This document shows, in pieces, positions 1 through 7,807 of a stretch of 64,000 nucleotides of DNA (position 1 is the first letter of the stretch; each line of letters begins with the position of its first letter). The position numbers and the translations under genes were made by a program. The stretch comes from Erysipelotrichaceae bacterium. GTDB taxonomy: Bacteria; Bacillota_I; Bacilli_A; Erysipelotrichales; Erysipelotrichaceae. The notes under the pieces are model-generated. The model was not told the origin of the DNA. It saw only the letters and a program-made list of their open reading frames with translations, and did not search any database. The stretch covers positions 34,623-98,622 of the forward strand of contig JAFYHQ010000020.1 of NCBI GenBank assembly GCA_017539105.1, given 5' to 3'.

Positions 1-375
1 TCCGATGCGGATGTGCTGCTTCATGCGATCATTGAAGCGTTGATCGGAGCGATGGGGTTGAAGGATATCGGGACCCATTTTCCGGATACCGATCCGCGTT
101 ATGAAGGAATATCCTCGTTATTGCTGCTGGATAAGACTTATGAAATGCTTCAAGAGAACGGCTATGAGATCGTCAATCTGGATTCCCTGATCGTCATCGA
201 ACAGCCGAAGATGGCTCCGCACATCGATCAGATGCGTAAGAATATCGCTCAACATCTTCATATCGATGAAAGCAGAGTCAATGTCAAGGCCACCCGAGGC
301 GAAGGCATGGGCTTTGTGGGAAACAAGGAAGGCGTCATGGCGGAATGTGTCTGCCTGATCGATGAAAAGAAATGA
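1..375 (+). CDS. ispF: 2-C-methyl-D-erythritol 2,4-cyclodiphosphate synthase, 5' truncated by window edge
   Basis: Makes 2-C-methyl-D-erythritol 2,4-cyclodiphosphate in the non-mevalonate isoprenoid pathway. The frame is open from base 1 and begins SDADVLLHA, which aligns with the conserved SDGDVALHA segment near residue 35 of E. coli IspF and includes the metal-binding His. FPDTDP, PKMAPHI, VNVKATRGEGMGF and the EGVMAECVCLI end also match the family. About 34 N-terminal residues lie outside the window. It ends with TGA at 373-375. Identification by motif is secure; the true start is not visible. Confidence 0.96.
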   Translation, partial: SDADVLLHAIIEALIGAMGLKDIGTHFPDTDPRYEGISSLLLLDKTYEMLQENGYEIVNLDSLIVIEQPKMAPHIDQMRKNIAQHLHIDESRVNVKATRGEGMGFVGNKEGVMAECVCLIDEKK

Positions 376-411
376 AGTCTGTTATAATGAAAGAAAGAGG
401 AGTGTGAACGA

Positions 412-786
412 ATGGAAATGAAATTTTATCGTTGCAAGAAATGCGGACAGATGGTAGCGATCGTGAAAAAGAAGGGTTGCCCGATCATGTGCTGCGGCGA
501 ACCTATGGAAGAGATCATTCCGGGAACGACGGATGCTGCCGTAGAGAAGCATGTACCGGTTTATGAAGTCAAAGACAACAAGGTCTATGTGACTGTCGGT
601 GAAGTCGAACATCCGATGCTGGCGGAACACTATATCGAATGGATCGCCATTCAGACGAAAAACGGCAATCAGCGTAAAGCGCTGAACCCGGAAGAGGAAC
701 CGAAGGCTGTTTTTGCGATCCTGGAAGATGATGAAGTCCTGGCGGTCTATGCGTACTGCAATCTGCATGGGCTCTGGAAAGCGTAA
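412..786 (+). CDS. Superoxide reductase (desulfoferrodoxin/neelaredoxin family)
   Basis: Predicted to reduce superoxide to hydrogen peroxide using a non-haem iron centre, a typical anaerobe defence in the cytoplasm. The 124-residue protein has an N-terminal desulforedoxin-like knuckle (CKKCG at 9-13 and CC near 28-29), followed by the catalytic-domain motifs EKHVPVY, HPM, EHYIEWI and the C-terminal CNLHGLW. These supply the four His and one Cys ligands of the Fe(His)4Cys site. A ribosome site (agaggag) lies upstream of the ATG. It is followed by a strong hairpin terminator, so it ends its transcript. Confidence 0.93.
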   Translation: MEMKFYRCKKCGQMVAIVKKKGCPIMCCGEPMEEIIPGTTDAAVEKHVPVYEVKDNKVYVTVGEVEHPMLAEHYIEWIAIQTKNGNQRKALNPEEEPKAVFAILEDDEVLAVYAYCNLHGLWKA

Positions 787-815
787 GAAGAGTCTTTTAT
801 CAAATCATGCTTAGG

Positions 816-844
816 GGATACGGCAAATGCCGTATCCTTTTTTA
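816..844 (+). terminator. Intrinsic terminator after superoxide reductase
   Basis: Perfect 9-bp stem ggatacggc/gccgtatcc around an AAAT loop, followed by a run of seven T. Confidence 0.93.
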
Positions 845-864
845 TCGCTCCGTTACTGATGATA

Positions 865-894
865 TTGTCTTTTTGATGTCTCTAAAAATATAAT
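865..894 (+). promoter_or_regulatory. SigA-type promoter for the CorA gene
   Basis: TTGTCT at 865-870, 18-bp spacer, consensus TATAAT at 889-894, followed by a short leader with a ggaggtgg ribosome site before the ATG at 927. Confidence 0.75.
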
Positions 895-926
895 AGTAAT
901 GTATATTTGCTCGGGAGGTGGGGATT

Positions 927-1859
927 ATGCTGAAGATATATCTGACAAAAGACGGAAAACTGGAAACGATCGACAAGCCGCAGAAGGGGTGTTGGATCAA
1001 TCTTGTGCACCCCACGGAGAAAGAGCTTCTGGAAATCGAAGAGAAGTATCATATCGAACCTGACGACTTAAGAGCCGCACTGGATGAAGAAGAAGCATCC
1101 CGTTTTACCAAAGAAGACGACTATACCCTGGTGCTGGTCGATATTCCTTCCATTGAAGAAAAGAATGGAAAGAACCGTTTTACCACGATCCCGATGGGTG
1201 TCATCGTCGCGAAAGAAGCGATCATCACGGTATGTCTGGAGAATACACCGGTTCTTCGTTTCAACGATAAGACAAGCAAGAACATCAATACCGGTATGAA
1301 AACAAGGATGCTGCTGCAGATCCTTCTGGAAGATGCCAAACTGTTTTTGAAATATCTGAGACAGATCAATAAAGAATCGGAACAGCTGGAGGAAAAACTC
1401 AAACGTTCCATCGAGAACCCGGTACTGCTGGAGATGATGGAACTGGGCAGAAGCCTGCTGTATTTCACCACTTCAATTAAAGGAAACAATGCCGTACTGG
1501 AAAAACTGAATAAAGTCAGTGCCATTACCAGGTATGAAGAAGATGAAGACCTGTTCGAAGATGTCATGATCGAATCGAAACAGGCAGGAGAGATGGCGGA
1601 TACCTATTCCGGTGTCATCAACGGCATGATGGATGCGTATTCTTCGATCATTTCGAACAATATGAACGTGATCCAGAAATTCATTGCGATCGCTGCCGTG
1701 GTCATTTCGATCCCCAGCATGGTGTTCGACGCCTATGGCATGAACATCGAAGGCGTGCCGTTCGAGAACTCTCCGATGGCGTTCCCGATCATCGTCATCC
1801 TGGCGCTGTTTGCTTCCTTCCTGGTCTATCAGTATTTTTCACGCAAGAGAATGTTCTAG
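927..1859 (+). CDS. corA: CorA-family divalent cation (Mg2+/Co2+) transporter
   Basis: Membrane channel for Mg2+ and related divalent ions. The 310-residue protein has a long cytoplasmic N-terminal domain rich in Glu/Lys helices and ends in the two-helix CorA membrane unit, with the signature YGMN (here AYGMN) closing the first helix and a basic C-terminus (SRKRMF). The frame could start at a GTG at 918, but that codon lies inside the ribosome site ggaggtgg (914-921). The ATG at 927 has the right spacing and is chosen. It is followed after 9 nt by the deaminase gene and probably co-transcribed. A second CorA paralogue sits at 27,202. Confidence 0.92.
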   Translation: MLKIYLTKDGKLETIDKPQKGCWINLVHPTEKELLEIEEKYHIEPDDLRAALDEEEASRFTKEDDYTLVLVDIPSIEEKNGKNRFTTIPMGVIVAKEAIITVCLENTPVLRFNDKTSKNINTGMKTRMLLQILLEDAKLFLKYLRQINKESEQLEEKLKRSIENPVLLEMMELGRSLLYFTTSIKGNNAVLEKLNKVSAITRYEEDEDLFEDVMIESKQAGEMADTYSGVINGMMDAYSSIISNNMNVIQKFIAIAAVVISIPSMVFDAYGMNIEGVPFENSPMAFPIIVILALFASFLVYQYFSRKRMF

Positions 1860-1868
1860 GAGATCTCT

Positions 1869-3164
1869 ATGTCCATCCTGTTTAAACATGCCAAGATCCT
1901 GTTAAGAGGGGAAAACGACTACGAAGTCCTGGAAGATGCCTATCTGGGTGTGAAAGGACGTCTGATCGATCATATCGGTACAGAAAAGCCTGAGAAACAT
2001 TACGATGAGGAAAAGGATTATACGGATAAGCTTCTGATGCCGGGACTGATCGATGCGCACAGTCATATTCCGATGGTTTTCCTGCGGGGGATCGCGGATG
2101 GTCTTCCTTTGGATAAATGGCTCAATGAACGGGTCTTCCCGATCGAAGCGAAACTCACAGCGGAACAGATCAGGGTATCAAGCTATTATGCCATACTGGA
2201 ACTTCTAGCTTGTGGCGTGACCTCCTTTACAGACATGTATTTCTTCCCGGAAGAGACTGCCCGGGCAGTCAGAGATTCGGGAATCAAAGCCAATCTGAAC
2301 AAGTATATCCTTTGTTTCGATCCGGATCAGACGATCGAAGACAGCATGATCGGTTCATCGGTCGAATTCTTCGATCAATACAACAATACCTGCGACGGAC
2401 GGCTGAAAGTCGATTTCTCTATCCACGCGGAATATACGAACCAGTCGCATATCGTCAAAGCATATTCCCAAGAATGCAAGAAACACGATGCGATTATGCA
2501 TATCCATCTGAGTGAATCCAGATCGGAAGTCGAGAAATGTATCGAAAAGTATCATCAGACGCCGGTGGAGTGGTTCGAATCTTTGGGAACCTTTGAGAAC
2601 CCGACCTGTGCCGCACATGTGGTATGGCCGATGAAGGATGATCTCAAGATCCTCAAGAAACATGATGTCTCAGTCATGCACAATCCTTCGAGTAACCTGA
2701 TGATCGGCAGCGGCTTCGCTCCGATCAGAGAAATGCTGGATCTGGGCATCAATGTCGGTCTGGGTACGGATGGCACTGCTTCCAACAATAATCTGAACAT
2801 GCTGGAGGAGATGCATCTGGCTTCGATCGTGCATAACGGCTATCATCTGGATGCGACCAATATCCTATCCTGTCAGGTCATCGATATGGCTACCAGGAAT
2901 GGCGCCAAGCTTCAGGGACGTCCCGATACGGGAAGCCTTGAAACAGGAAAATGTGCCGATATCATCGCTTTGGATCTCAATAAGATCCATCTCTATCCGG
3001 TATTTGAATATCCTTCGATCATCACCAAATCCGCTCAGGGTTCCGATGTATGCATGACCATGGTCGATGGCAGGATCTTATACGAAAACGGAAACTATCT
3101 GACTCTGGATAAGGAAAAAATCATTCAGGAATTCAAAAAAGCTGTAAAAGACTTCTATGGATAA
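1869..3164 (+). CDS. mtaD: 5-methylthioadenosine/S-adenosylhomocysteine deaminase (amidohydrolase family)
   Basis: Cytosolic metal-dependent deaminase predicted to convert S-adenosylhomocysteine and 5-methylthioadenosine to inosine derivatives in SAM by-product recycling. The 431-residue protein shows the amidohydrolase metal motif DAHSHIPM near residue 63, the family stretch LRGIADGLPLDKWL, a second His in HAEY, HLSES, and the catalytic Asp in GTDGTASNNNLN near residue 301. Length and motif order match MtaD. Related guanine or triazine deaminases cannot be fully excluded from sequence alone. It closely follows corA and is closed by a bidirectional terminator. Confidence 0.88.
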   Translation: MSILFKHAKILLRGENDYEVLEDAYLGVKGRLIDHIGTEKPEKHYDEEKDYTDKLLMPGLIDAHSHIPMVFLRGIADGLPLDKWLNERVFPIEAKLTAEQIRVSSYYAILELLACGVTSFTDMYFFPEETARAVRDSGIKANLNKYILCFDPDQTIEDSMIGSSVEFFDQYNNTCDGRLKVDFSIHAEYTNQSHIVKAYSQECKKHDAIMHIHLSESRSEVEKCIEKYHQTPVEWFESLGTFENPTCAAHVVWPMKDDLKILKKHDVSVMHNPSSNLMIGSGFAPIREMLDLGINVGLGTDGTASNNNLNMLEEMHLASIVHNGYHLDATNILSCQVIDMATRNGAKLQGRPDTGSLETGKCADIIALDLNKIHLYPVFEYPSIITKSAQGSDVCMTMVDGRILYENGNYLTLDKEKIIQEFKKAVKDFYG

Positions 3165-3195
3165 AAAAATACGCAACCTCATGTTGCGTATTTTT
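3165..3195. terminator. Bidirectional terminator between convergent genes
   Basis: 13-bp perfect stem aaaaatacgcaac/gttgcgtattttt with loop ctcat. The A-run on the left and T-run on the right serve both the + deaminase and the - methyltransferase. Confidence 0.92.
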
Positions 3196-3210
3196 CATCT
3201 GGATTCCTGT

Positions 3211-3843
3211 TTATGGAAGCACGATATCTTTCGGTTCTTTTCTGGCAACCAGGATATCCATACAATGAAGATGAGGAACTCCCGAGGAATGGCATTCGAA
3301 GATCGTTTCATCGATCCTTTCGAATTTCCAGTCCGGATAGTAGGTAAACATCTTTCCTGAAGGCCACAGCTGTTCATATCTGTCCCAGTCCGGAGGTAGA
3401 GGGATGAAAGGCTTGTCAACGAAGACGTTGAACCAGTTGAGGCCGTTCGCTTTCGTCATCTTCTGAACCTTTTCAAAGAAAGCGGGGATCTTATCCGTAT
3501 CAAGATACTGTATCGTGCCTGTGGAATAGATGATATCGAACATCTCATCGATTTCAAAATCATTGATATCCGCGATGAAAGCATTCACTTCGACACCGTT
3601 TTCTTTTGCCATCCGTTTCGTCTTGGCGATCCCGTTTTCCGTGATATCGAATGCTGTGACTTCATAGCCCTGTTTCGCCATGAACACCGCATCCTTTCCT
3701 TCTCCGCAGCCGATATCCAGGACTTTGATCCCTTCTGCAGGAGGAAGAAGCCGGATCAGTTCATGGCACAGATCTGCCGGTTCTGTCCCCCAGTAGTAAT
3801 CTTCACATGCGTAATATTCTTCGTAATCTGTTTTGCTGCTCAT
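3211..3843 (-). CDS. Class I SAM-dependent methyltransferase (TehB-like)
   Basis: 210-residue cytosolic methyltransferase of unknown substrate. SAM-binding motif I is VLDIGCGEGKDAVF near residue 41; the acidic end of strand 2 is TAFDIT; motif II/III is YSTGTIQYL. The overall pattern (DAVFMAKQGYEVTAFDIT) resembles TehB tellurite methyltransferases, though substrate cannot be inferred. The ATG has no ribosome site: a perfect TATAAT lies exactly 6 nt upstream, predicting a leaderless mRNA. The gene is divergent from the VTC operon and shares a 97-bp promoter region with it. Confidence 0.88.
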   Translation of the reverse strand: MSSKTDYEEYYACEDYYWGTEPADLCHELIRLLPPAEGIKVLDIGCGEGKDAVFMAKQGYEVTAFDITENGIAKTKRMAKENGVEVNAFIADINDFEIDEMFDIIYSTGTIQYLDTDKIPAFFEKVQKMTKANGLNWFNVFVDKPFIPLPPDWDRYEQLWPSGKMFTYYPDWKFERIDETIFECHSSGVPHLHCMDILVARKEPKDIVLP

Positions 3844-3849
3844 GGTTAT

Positions 3850-3855
3850 ATTATA
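3850..3855 (-). promoter_or_regulatory. -10 box of leaderless methyltransferase promoter
   Basis: TATAAT on the minus strand, 6 nt (ataacc) before the ATG at 3843, which would make the A of ATG the transcription start. No purine-rich ribosome site is present. The -35 is weak. Confidence 0.6.
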
Positions 3856-3873
3856 TTATTTGTTCGTAAAAGA

Positions 3874-3916
3874 TTCACGAAATCTTCAGGAAAAGTTCAC
3901 GCTTTTCCGTTATATT
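3874..3916 (+). promoter_or_regulatory. Activator-type promoter with three 11-bp-spaced TTCA repeats
   Basis: TTCACG (3874), TTCAGG (3885) and TTCACG (3896) lie exactly 11 bp apart. They replace a -35 box and stand 9 bp before TATATT (3911-3916). This is the layout of class II sites for OmpR-family regulators (Pho box, CiaR box). The same layout is found upstream of htrA and of the response regulator gene at 60,321. Confidence 0.72.
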
Positions 3917-3940
3917 TTTAAGTGAAAGGAGGTACTGCTT

Positions 3941-4618
3941 ATGAATGAGACGTTCCAGCGATCCGAAAAAAAGTATCTGCTGAGCATGGACCAGTATGAA
4001 ACGATCCTGCATCTGCTCGAAAGATACATTCAGCCGGATCACTACCATCACAGCGATCTCAGGTCGATCTACTATGATACGGATCGTTACGAACTGATCC
4101 GCAGATCGATCGAAAAACCCTTGTACAAAGAGAAGCTGCGGATCCGCAGCTATGGAAACCTGAAAGAGGATGACCTGGTCTATGTCGAATTCAAGAAAAA
4201 GTATGATGGCATCGTCTATAAGCGAAGAACGAAAACGCCTTATGGACAAGCCCTGAAAGACATCTACGGCAGCGACTTCCTTGACTCTCAGGTAGGAAAC
4301 GAGATCCGCTACGCCCTGCAGCATTACGATCCGCTTTCGCCGAAGATCTATATCGGAACCTCAAGGTCTTCCTTTATCGGAAAAGAAAATGAAAAACTGA
4401 GGATCACCTTCGATACCGATATCCGTTACCGGATGAAAAATCTGTCGCTTGAAAAGAAGCTTGAAGACAAGCTTCTGACGGATCAGATCGTGATGGAACT
4501 GAAGATCCCCGAGGCCATGCCTCTGTGGCTGAGTTCCATTCTTGATGAAGTCCATGCCTATCCCAGAGGCTTCTCCAAAGTGGGAACTGCCTTTTTAAAA
4601 GAAATCAAAGGAGAATAA
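3941..4618 (+). CDS. VTC-domain (polyphosphate polymerase-like) protein
   Basis: 225-residue cytosolic protein of the triphosphate-tunnel (VTC4-type) fold. It begins RSEKKYLLS, the tunnel-opening ExK strand, continues with RSIYYDT, LRIRSYG, VYVEFKKK and VYKRR, and ends with VMELKIP, supplying the alternating Arg/Lys/Glu residues that line the tunnel. Yeast Vtc4 makes polyphosphate from ATP; the activity of bacterial single-domain members is not established. Ribosome site aaaggagg precedes the ATG. It is first in an operon with the DUF4956 membrane protein (4-nt gap) and the Cthe_2159-like lipoprotein, a known association in Firmicutes. The promoter suggests two-component activation. Confidence 0.9.
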   Translation: MNETFQRSEKKYLLSMDQYETILHLLERYIQPDHYHHSDLRSIYYDTDRYELIRRSIEKPLYKEKLRIRSYGNLKEDDLVYVEFKKKYDGIVYKRRTKTPYGQALKDIYGSDFLDSQVGNEIRYALQHYDPLSPKIYIGTSRSSFIGKENEKLRITFDTDIRYRMKNLSLEKKLEDKLLTDQIVMELKIPEAMPLWLSSILDEVHAYPRGFSKVGTAFLKEIKGE

Positions 4619-4622
4619 CAAT

Positions 4623-5297
4623 ATGAGTAACTTATTTGGATCAATATTCAATGGAACACTGACCGTCGGTCTGTTCCTGCTGGCAGTGATCGTCAGCATC
4701 GTGCTGGGCTTGCTACTGTCACTGGCATTTATGTACAGAAATACCTATACGAAGTCATTCATCAGCGCATTGGTGCTGGTCCCGGCCATCGAGACTGTTG
4801 TGATCATGCTGGTGAACGATCATATCGGTGTGGGCTTATCCGTAGCAGGTTCGTTTGCTCTGATCCGTTTCCGTTCCGTAAAAGGCAACGCCAAGGAACT
4901 GACGGCGATCTTCCTGGCCATGACCATCGGCATCATATGCGGTACGGGCTATGTGATGCTGGCGGCATTGTATACCGTTCTGCTTTGCGCAGTCATGTTC
5001 GGATTGGAAGCTTTGAACTTCGGCAAGATATCCGAAAATGAAAGATATCTGAAAATCACGATCCCGGAATCGCTGAATTACGATGAAGTATTCGAGGATA
5101 TCCTGGGCAGATATACCGACAGGCATGAACTGGTATCAATCAAGACACTGACATTGGGTTCTCTGTTTAGGGTCGAGTATGTGATCACGATGAAAGATCC
5201 GAAACAGCTGAAGAAAATGATCGATGAACTGCGTACCAGAAACGGCAATCTGGAAATCATGTGTGCCAAAGCTTCCGTCAGCAGGGAAGAATTATGA
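4623..5297 (+). CDS. DUF4956 membrane protein
   Basis: 224-residue inner-membrane protein of unknown function. Four hydrophobic segments are visible (about residues 15-35, 43-62, 66-85 and 95-122), including the family-typical stretch ALIRFRSVKGNAKELTAIF between helices. A soluble C-terminal domain of about 90 residues (ERYLKITIPE to the end) resembles a small ferredoxin-like regulatory domain. It lies between the VTC-domain gene and the lipoprotein gene, whose ATG overlaps its TGA (ATGA). DUF4956 and VTC-domain genes are regularly neighbours, so a joint role in surface or polyphosphate chemistry is plausible but unproven. Confidence 0.87.
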   Translation: MSNLFGSIFNGTLTVGLFLLAVIVSIVLGLLLSLAFMYRNTYTKSFISALVLVPAIETVVIMLVNDHIGVGLSVAGSFALIRFRSVKGNAKELTAIFLAMTIGIICGTGYVMLAALYTVLLCAVMFGLEALNFGKISENERYLKITIPESLNYDEVFEDILGRYTDRHELVSIKTLTLGSLFRVEYVITMKDPKQLKKMIDELRTRNGNLEIMCAKASVSREEL

Positions 5298-6670
5298 TGA
5301 AAAAAGCAAAGATCTTATTGCTGGCACTGTGTCTGCTGACAGGATGCAATGCCGTGATCTCTGAAGCCGATCTGTCAGAAGACATGGATCTTGATATCAA
5401 GGATCAGGATTATTCCTATGAACTGAATGGTTCGACTTATATACAGCTGGGAAATGAAGATGTCTATATCAGCGAAGAGGGCACTTATATCCTGGAGGGT
5501 ACGCTGAATGGCAGCGTCATCGTTGAAGTATCCAAGGATGAAAAGGTGCATCTGGTACTGAACAATGTCGATATCGATGCCGGAGATTTTGCGGGAATCT
5601 ATATCGTTGAAGCCGATGAAGTTATCATCAGTCTTCCGGAAGGAAGCGTGAATGCGATCAGCGACAGCGGTACCTATACGCAGATCGATGGCAATGATGT
5701 GGATGCCCTGATCTTCTCGAAAGCGGATCTGACGATCGAAGGAAGCGGCGCATTGCATCTGTCTTCCGCAGATAACCACGGAATCGTTTCCAAGGATGAT
5801 CTGATCATCGACGGAGGAACATATGTGATCGATGTGGCAGGAAAGGCGTTGTGCGGCAAAGACTGCGTCAAGATCGCGGATGGATCCTTTGATCTCACTT
5901 CTTTGAAAGATGCGATTTCTTCCGATAATGAAGAAGATGAAGAAAGAGGCTATATCTATATCAGCGATGGTGACTTTACGATACAGTCAGGCGCGGATGG
6001 GATCTATGCGTACCGGTTGCTACAGATCGATGGCGGAACATTTCATATCGTTACCAGCAAAGGTGGTTCTGCGGATTCCTTCAAGGCTTTGAAATCGGAC
6101 ATGGAGATCATCCTCAATGGCGGAACTTTCACGATCAGTACGATCGATGATGGGATCCACTCCGATGGCGATATCCTGATTGCGGGAGGAACGTATGAGA
6201 TCGATTCTTCCGATGACGGGATCCATGCGGATGGCAAGGTCCAGATCGACAATGGAACCATGAACATCACAGCCAGAGAAGGCATCGAAGCGACTTATAT
6301 ACAGATCAATGACGGAACAATCTCTATCAGCGCTTCCGATGACGGCATGAATGCGACAAAACAGTCCAACAGTTACGCTTCGATTATCGAGATCAATGGT
6401 GGCAATATCACGATCGTCATGGGACAGGGCGATACGGATGGACTGGATGCCAATGGCAGCATCTATATCAATGGCGGTATCTTGGATATCACGGGACAGT
6501 TCCCGTTTGATTACGACAATATCGCAGAACATAATGGCGGTACGATCATCGTCAATGGTGTCGAAACCGACGAGATCACCAACCAGTTCGGAGGCGGTTT
6601 CCCTGGCATGCCGGGAGGGAATACGGATGGACCTCCGGAAGGCGGGAATCCGTTTGGCGGCAATCATTGA
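5294..6670 (+). CDS. Beta-helix carbohydrate-binding lipoprotein (Cthe_2159-like)
   Basis: 458-residue secreted lipoprotein. The lipobox LLTGC lies near residues 14-18 after a short hydrophobic signal (KKAKILLLALCLL). The mature part is a string of beta-helix turns with recurring GGT/GGxF and SDDGIHADG motifs, typical of the Cthe_2159 family, whose founder binds acidic polysaccharide and has a lyase-like fold. It ends in a Gly/Pro/Asn-rich tail (GGGFPGMPGG). The upstream in-frame codon at 5261 lies inside the previous gene; the ATG overlapping its stop is the coupled start. Third gene of the VTC operon. The CotH gene that often accompanies this set is absent. Confidence 0.87.
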   Translation: MMKKAKILLLALCLLTGCNAVISEADLSEDMDLDIKDQDYSYELNGSTYIQLGNEDVYISEEGTYILEGTLNGSVIVEVSKDEKVHLVLNNVDIDAGDFAGIYIVEADEVIISLPEGSVNAISDSGTYTQIDGNDVDALIFSKADLTIEGSGALHLSSADNHGIVSKDDLIIDGGTYVIDVAGKALCGKDCVKIADGSFDLTSLKDAISSDNEEDEERGYIYISDGDFTIQSGADGIYAYRLLQIDGGTFHIVTSKGGSADSFKALKSDMEIILNGGTFTISTIDDGIHSDGDILIAGGTYEIDSSDDGIHADGKVQIDNGTMNITAREGIEATYIQINDGTISISASDDGMNATKQSNSYASIIEINGGNITIVMGQGDTDGLDANGSIYINGGILDITGQFPFDYDNIAEHNGGTIIVNGVETDEITNQFGGGFPGMPGGNTDGPPEGGNPFGGNH

Positions 6671-6709
6671 TGACACAGAGAAGGAATGGGAGACCATTTC
6701 TTTTCTTTG

Positions 6710-6738
6710 TTGTGTACATAGGGAGATTTTATTATAAT
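6710..6738 (+). promoter_or_regulatory. SigA-type promoter of the YdjG-like operon
   Basis: TTGTGT at 6710-6715, 17-bp spacer, consensus TATAAT at 6733-6738. The operon's ribosome site (aaggaggg) follows at 6751. Confidence 0.75.
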
Positions 6739-6763
6739 TTATGTGGAAGAAAGGAGGGAAGCA

Positions 6764-7804
6764 ATGAGCGAATTAAAGACCTTCAAATGTCCCAATTGCG
6801 ACGGACGTCTGGAATTCGATACAGAATCTCAGCAGCTGAAATGTCCGTATTGCGATGGCAAATTCGATCCTGCCGTTTTTGATGAAGGACAGGATTATGT
6901 CGTCAATAATGAGAAGTGGGAAGATGGCCAGTATCTGGTTTATTCCTGCAAATCCTGCGGCGGTACGATCATGGCGGATGAGGATACGGCTGCGGATAGC
7001 TGTCCGTATTGCGGGAATCCGATCGTGGTAAAGGGGAATGTTTCCGGTGATTTCAAGCCAAAGAAGATCATTCCTTTCAAATATGACAAAGAGAAAGCTA
7101 AAGAAGAGTTCAAGAAACACCTTCATGGCAAGATCCTGCTTCCCAAAGCGTTCCGCAGTGAAGCGACATTCGATGAGATCAAAGGCATCTATGTGCCTTT
7201 CTGGGTCTTCGATGGCACAGCCAATGCGCAGATGTGGTACAATGCGACCCGCAGGCATTTCTGGCGCGAAGGCGATTATGATGTAACGGAAACGGAATTC
7301 TATAAACTGTATCGTTCCGGCCGCGTTTCTTTCAAGAGCGTTCCGGTCAATGCTTCGGCAAAGATGGATAGCACCTTGGTGGAATCCGTCGAGCCTTTCG
7401 ACTACAAGGAAGCCAAAGATTTCAATGACAACTATTTTGCCGGATTCTATGCGGATCGTTACAGCAAGGATGTGAATGCTTCCCGAAAGCTGGCAAACGA
7501 TCGTATCGTCAATTCGACCGAAAGCATGTTTGCGTCGACCACAACGAATTTTGATACCTGTACGCCGGCAGGCAGCGATATCCGCGTCTACAACGGAAAA
7601 CAGGAGTATGTCATGTATCCTATGTGGCTGCTGAATGTGAAATACAAGGATAAGAACTATGCGTTTGCGATGAACGGCGAAACCGGCAAGTTCATCGGCG
7701 ATCTTCCGATCGACGAGATGAAATATCGTTTCATCATGCTGGGGATCTTTCTGATTGTCACGCTGGTACTGACCGTGATCCAGTTCTTTGCGATGAGAGG
7801 GTAG
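6764..7804 (+). CDS. TFIIB-type zinc-ribbon membrane protein (YdjG-like)
   Basis: 346-residue protein with two N-terminal zinc ribbons (CPNC..CPYC at residues 9-30, and CKSC..CPYC in residues 64-85), a central conserved domain (IPFKYDKEKAKEEF, GIYVPFWVFDG, YPMWLLNVKY), and a single C-terminal transmembrane helix (FIMLGIFLIVTLVLTVIQFF). This matches B. subtilis YdjG. Start 6764 has aaggaggg at ideal spacing; the in-frame ATG at 6743 precedes it. It is first in an operon with TPM and SPFH genes, the ydjGHI order. In Bacillus these act in PspA-linked membrane maintenance; no PspA gene is adjacent here. Confidence 0.87.
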   Translation: MSELKTFKCPNCDGRLEFDTESQQLKCPYCDGKFDPAVFDEGQDYVVNNEKWEDGQYLVYSCKSCGGTIMADEDTAADSCPYCGNPIVVKGNVSGDFKPKKIIPFKYDKEKAKEEFKKHLHGKILLPKAFRSEATFDEIKGIYVPFWVFDGTANAQMWYNATRRHFWREGDYDVTETEFYKLYRSGRVSFKSVPVNASAKMDSTLVESVEPFDYKEAKDFNDNYFAGFYADRYSKDVNASRKLANDRIVNSTESMFASTTTNFDTCTPAGSDIRVYNGKQEYVMYPMWLLNVKYKDKNYAFAMNGETGKFIGDLPIDEMKYRFIMLGIFLIVTLVLTVIQFFAMRG

Positions 7805-7807
7805 GCT

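Noticed and set aside
5375..5779. Long minus-strand open frames opposite the beta-helix lipoprotein and other genes
   Set aside because: They are antisense shadows caused by GAT/ATC-rich codon use; they lack ribosome sites and family matches.
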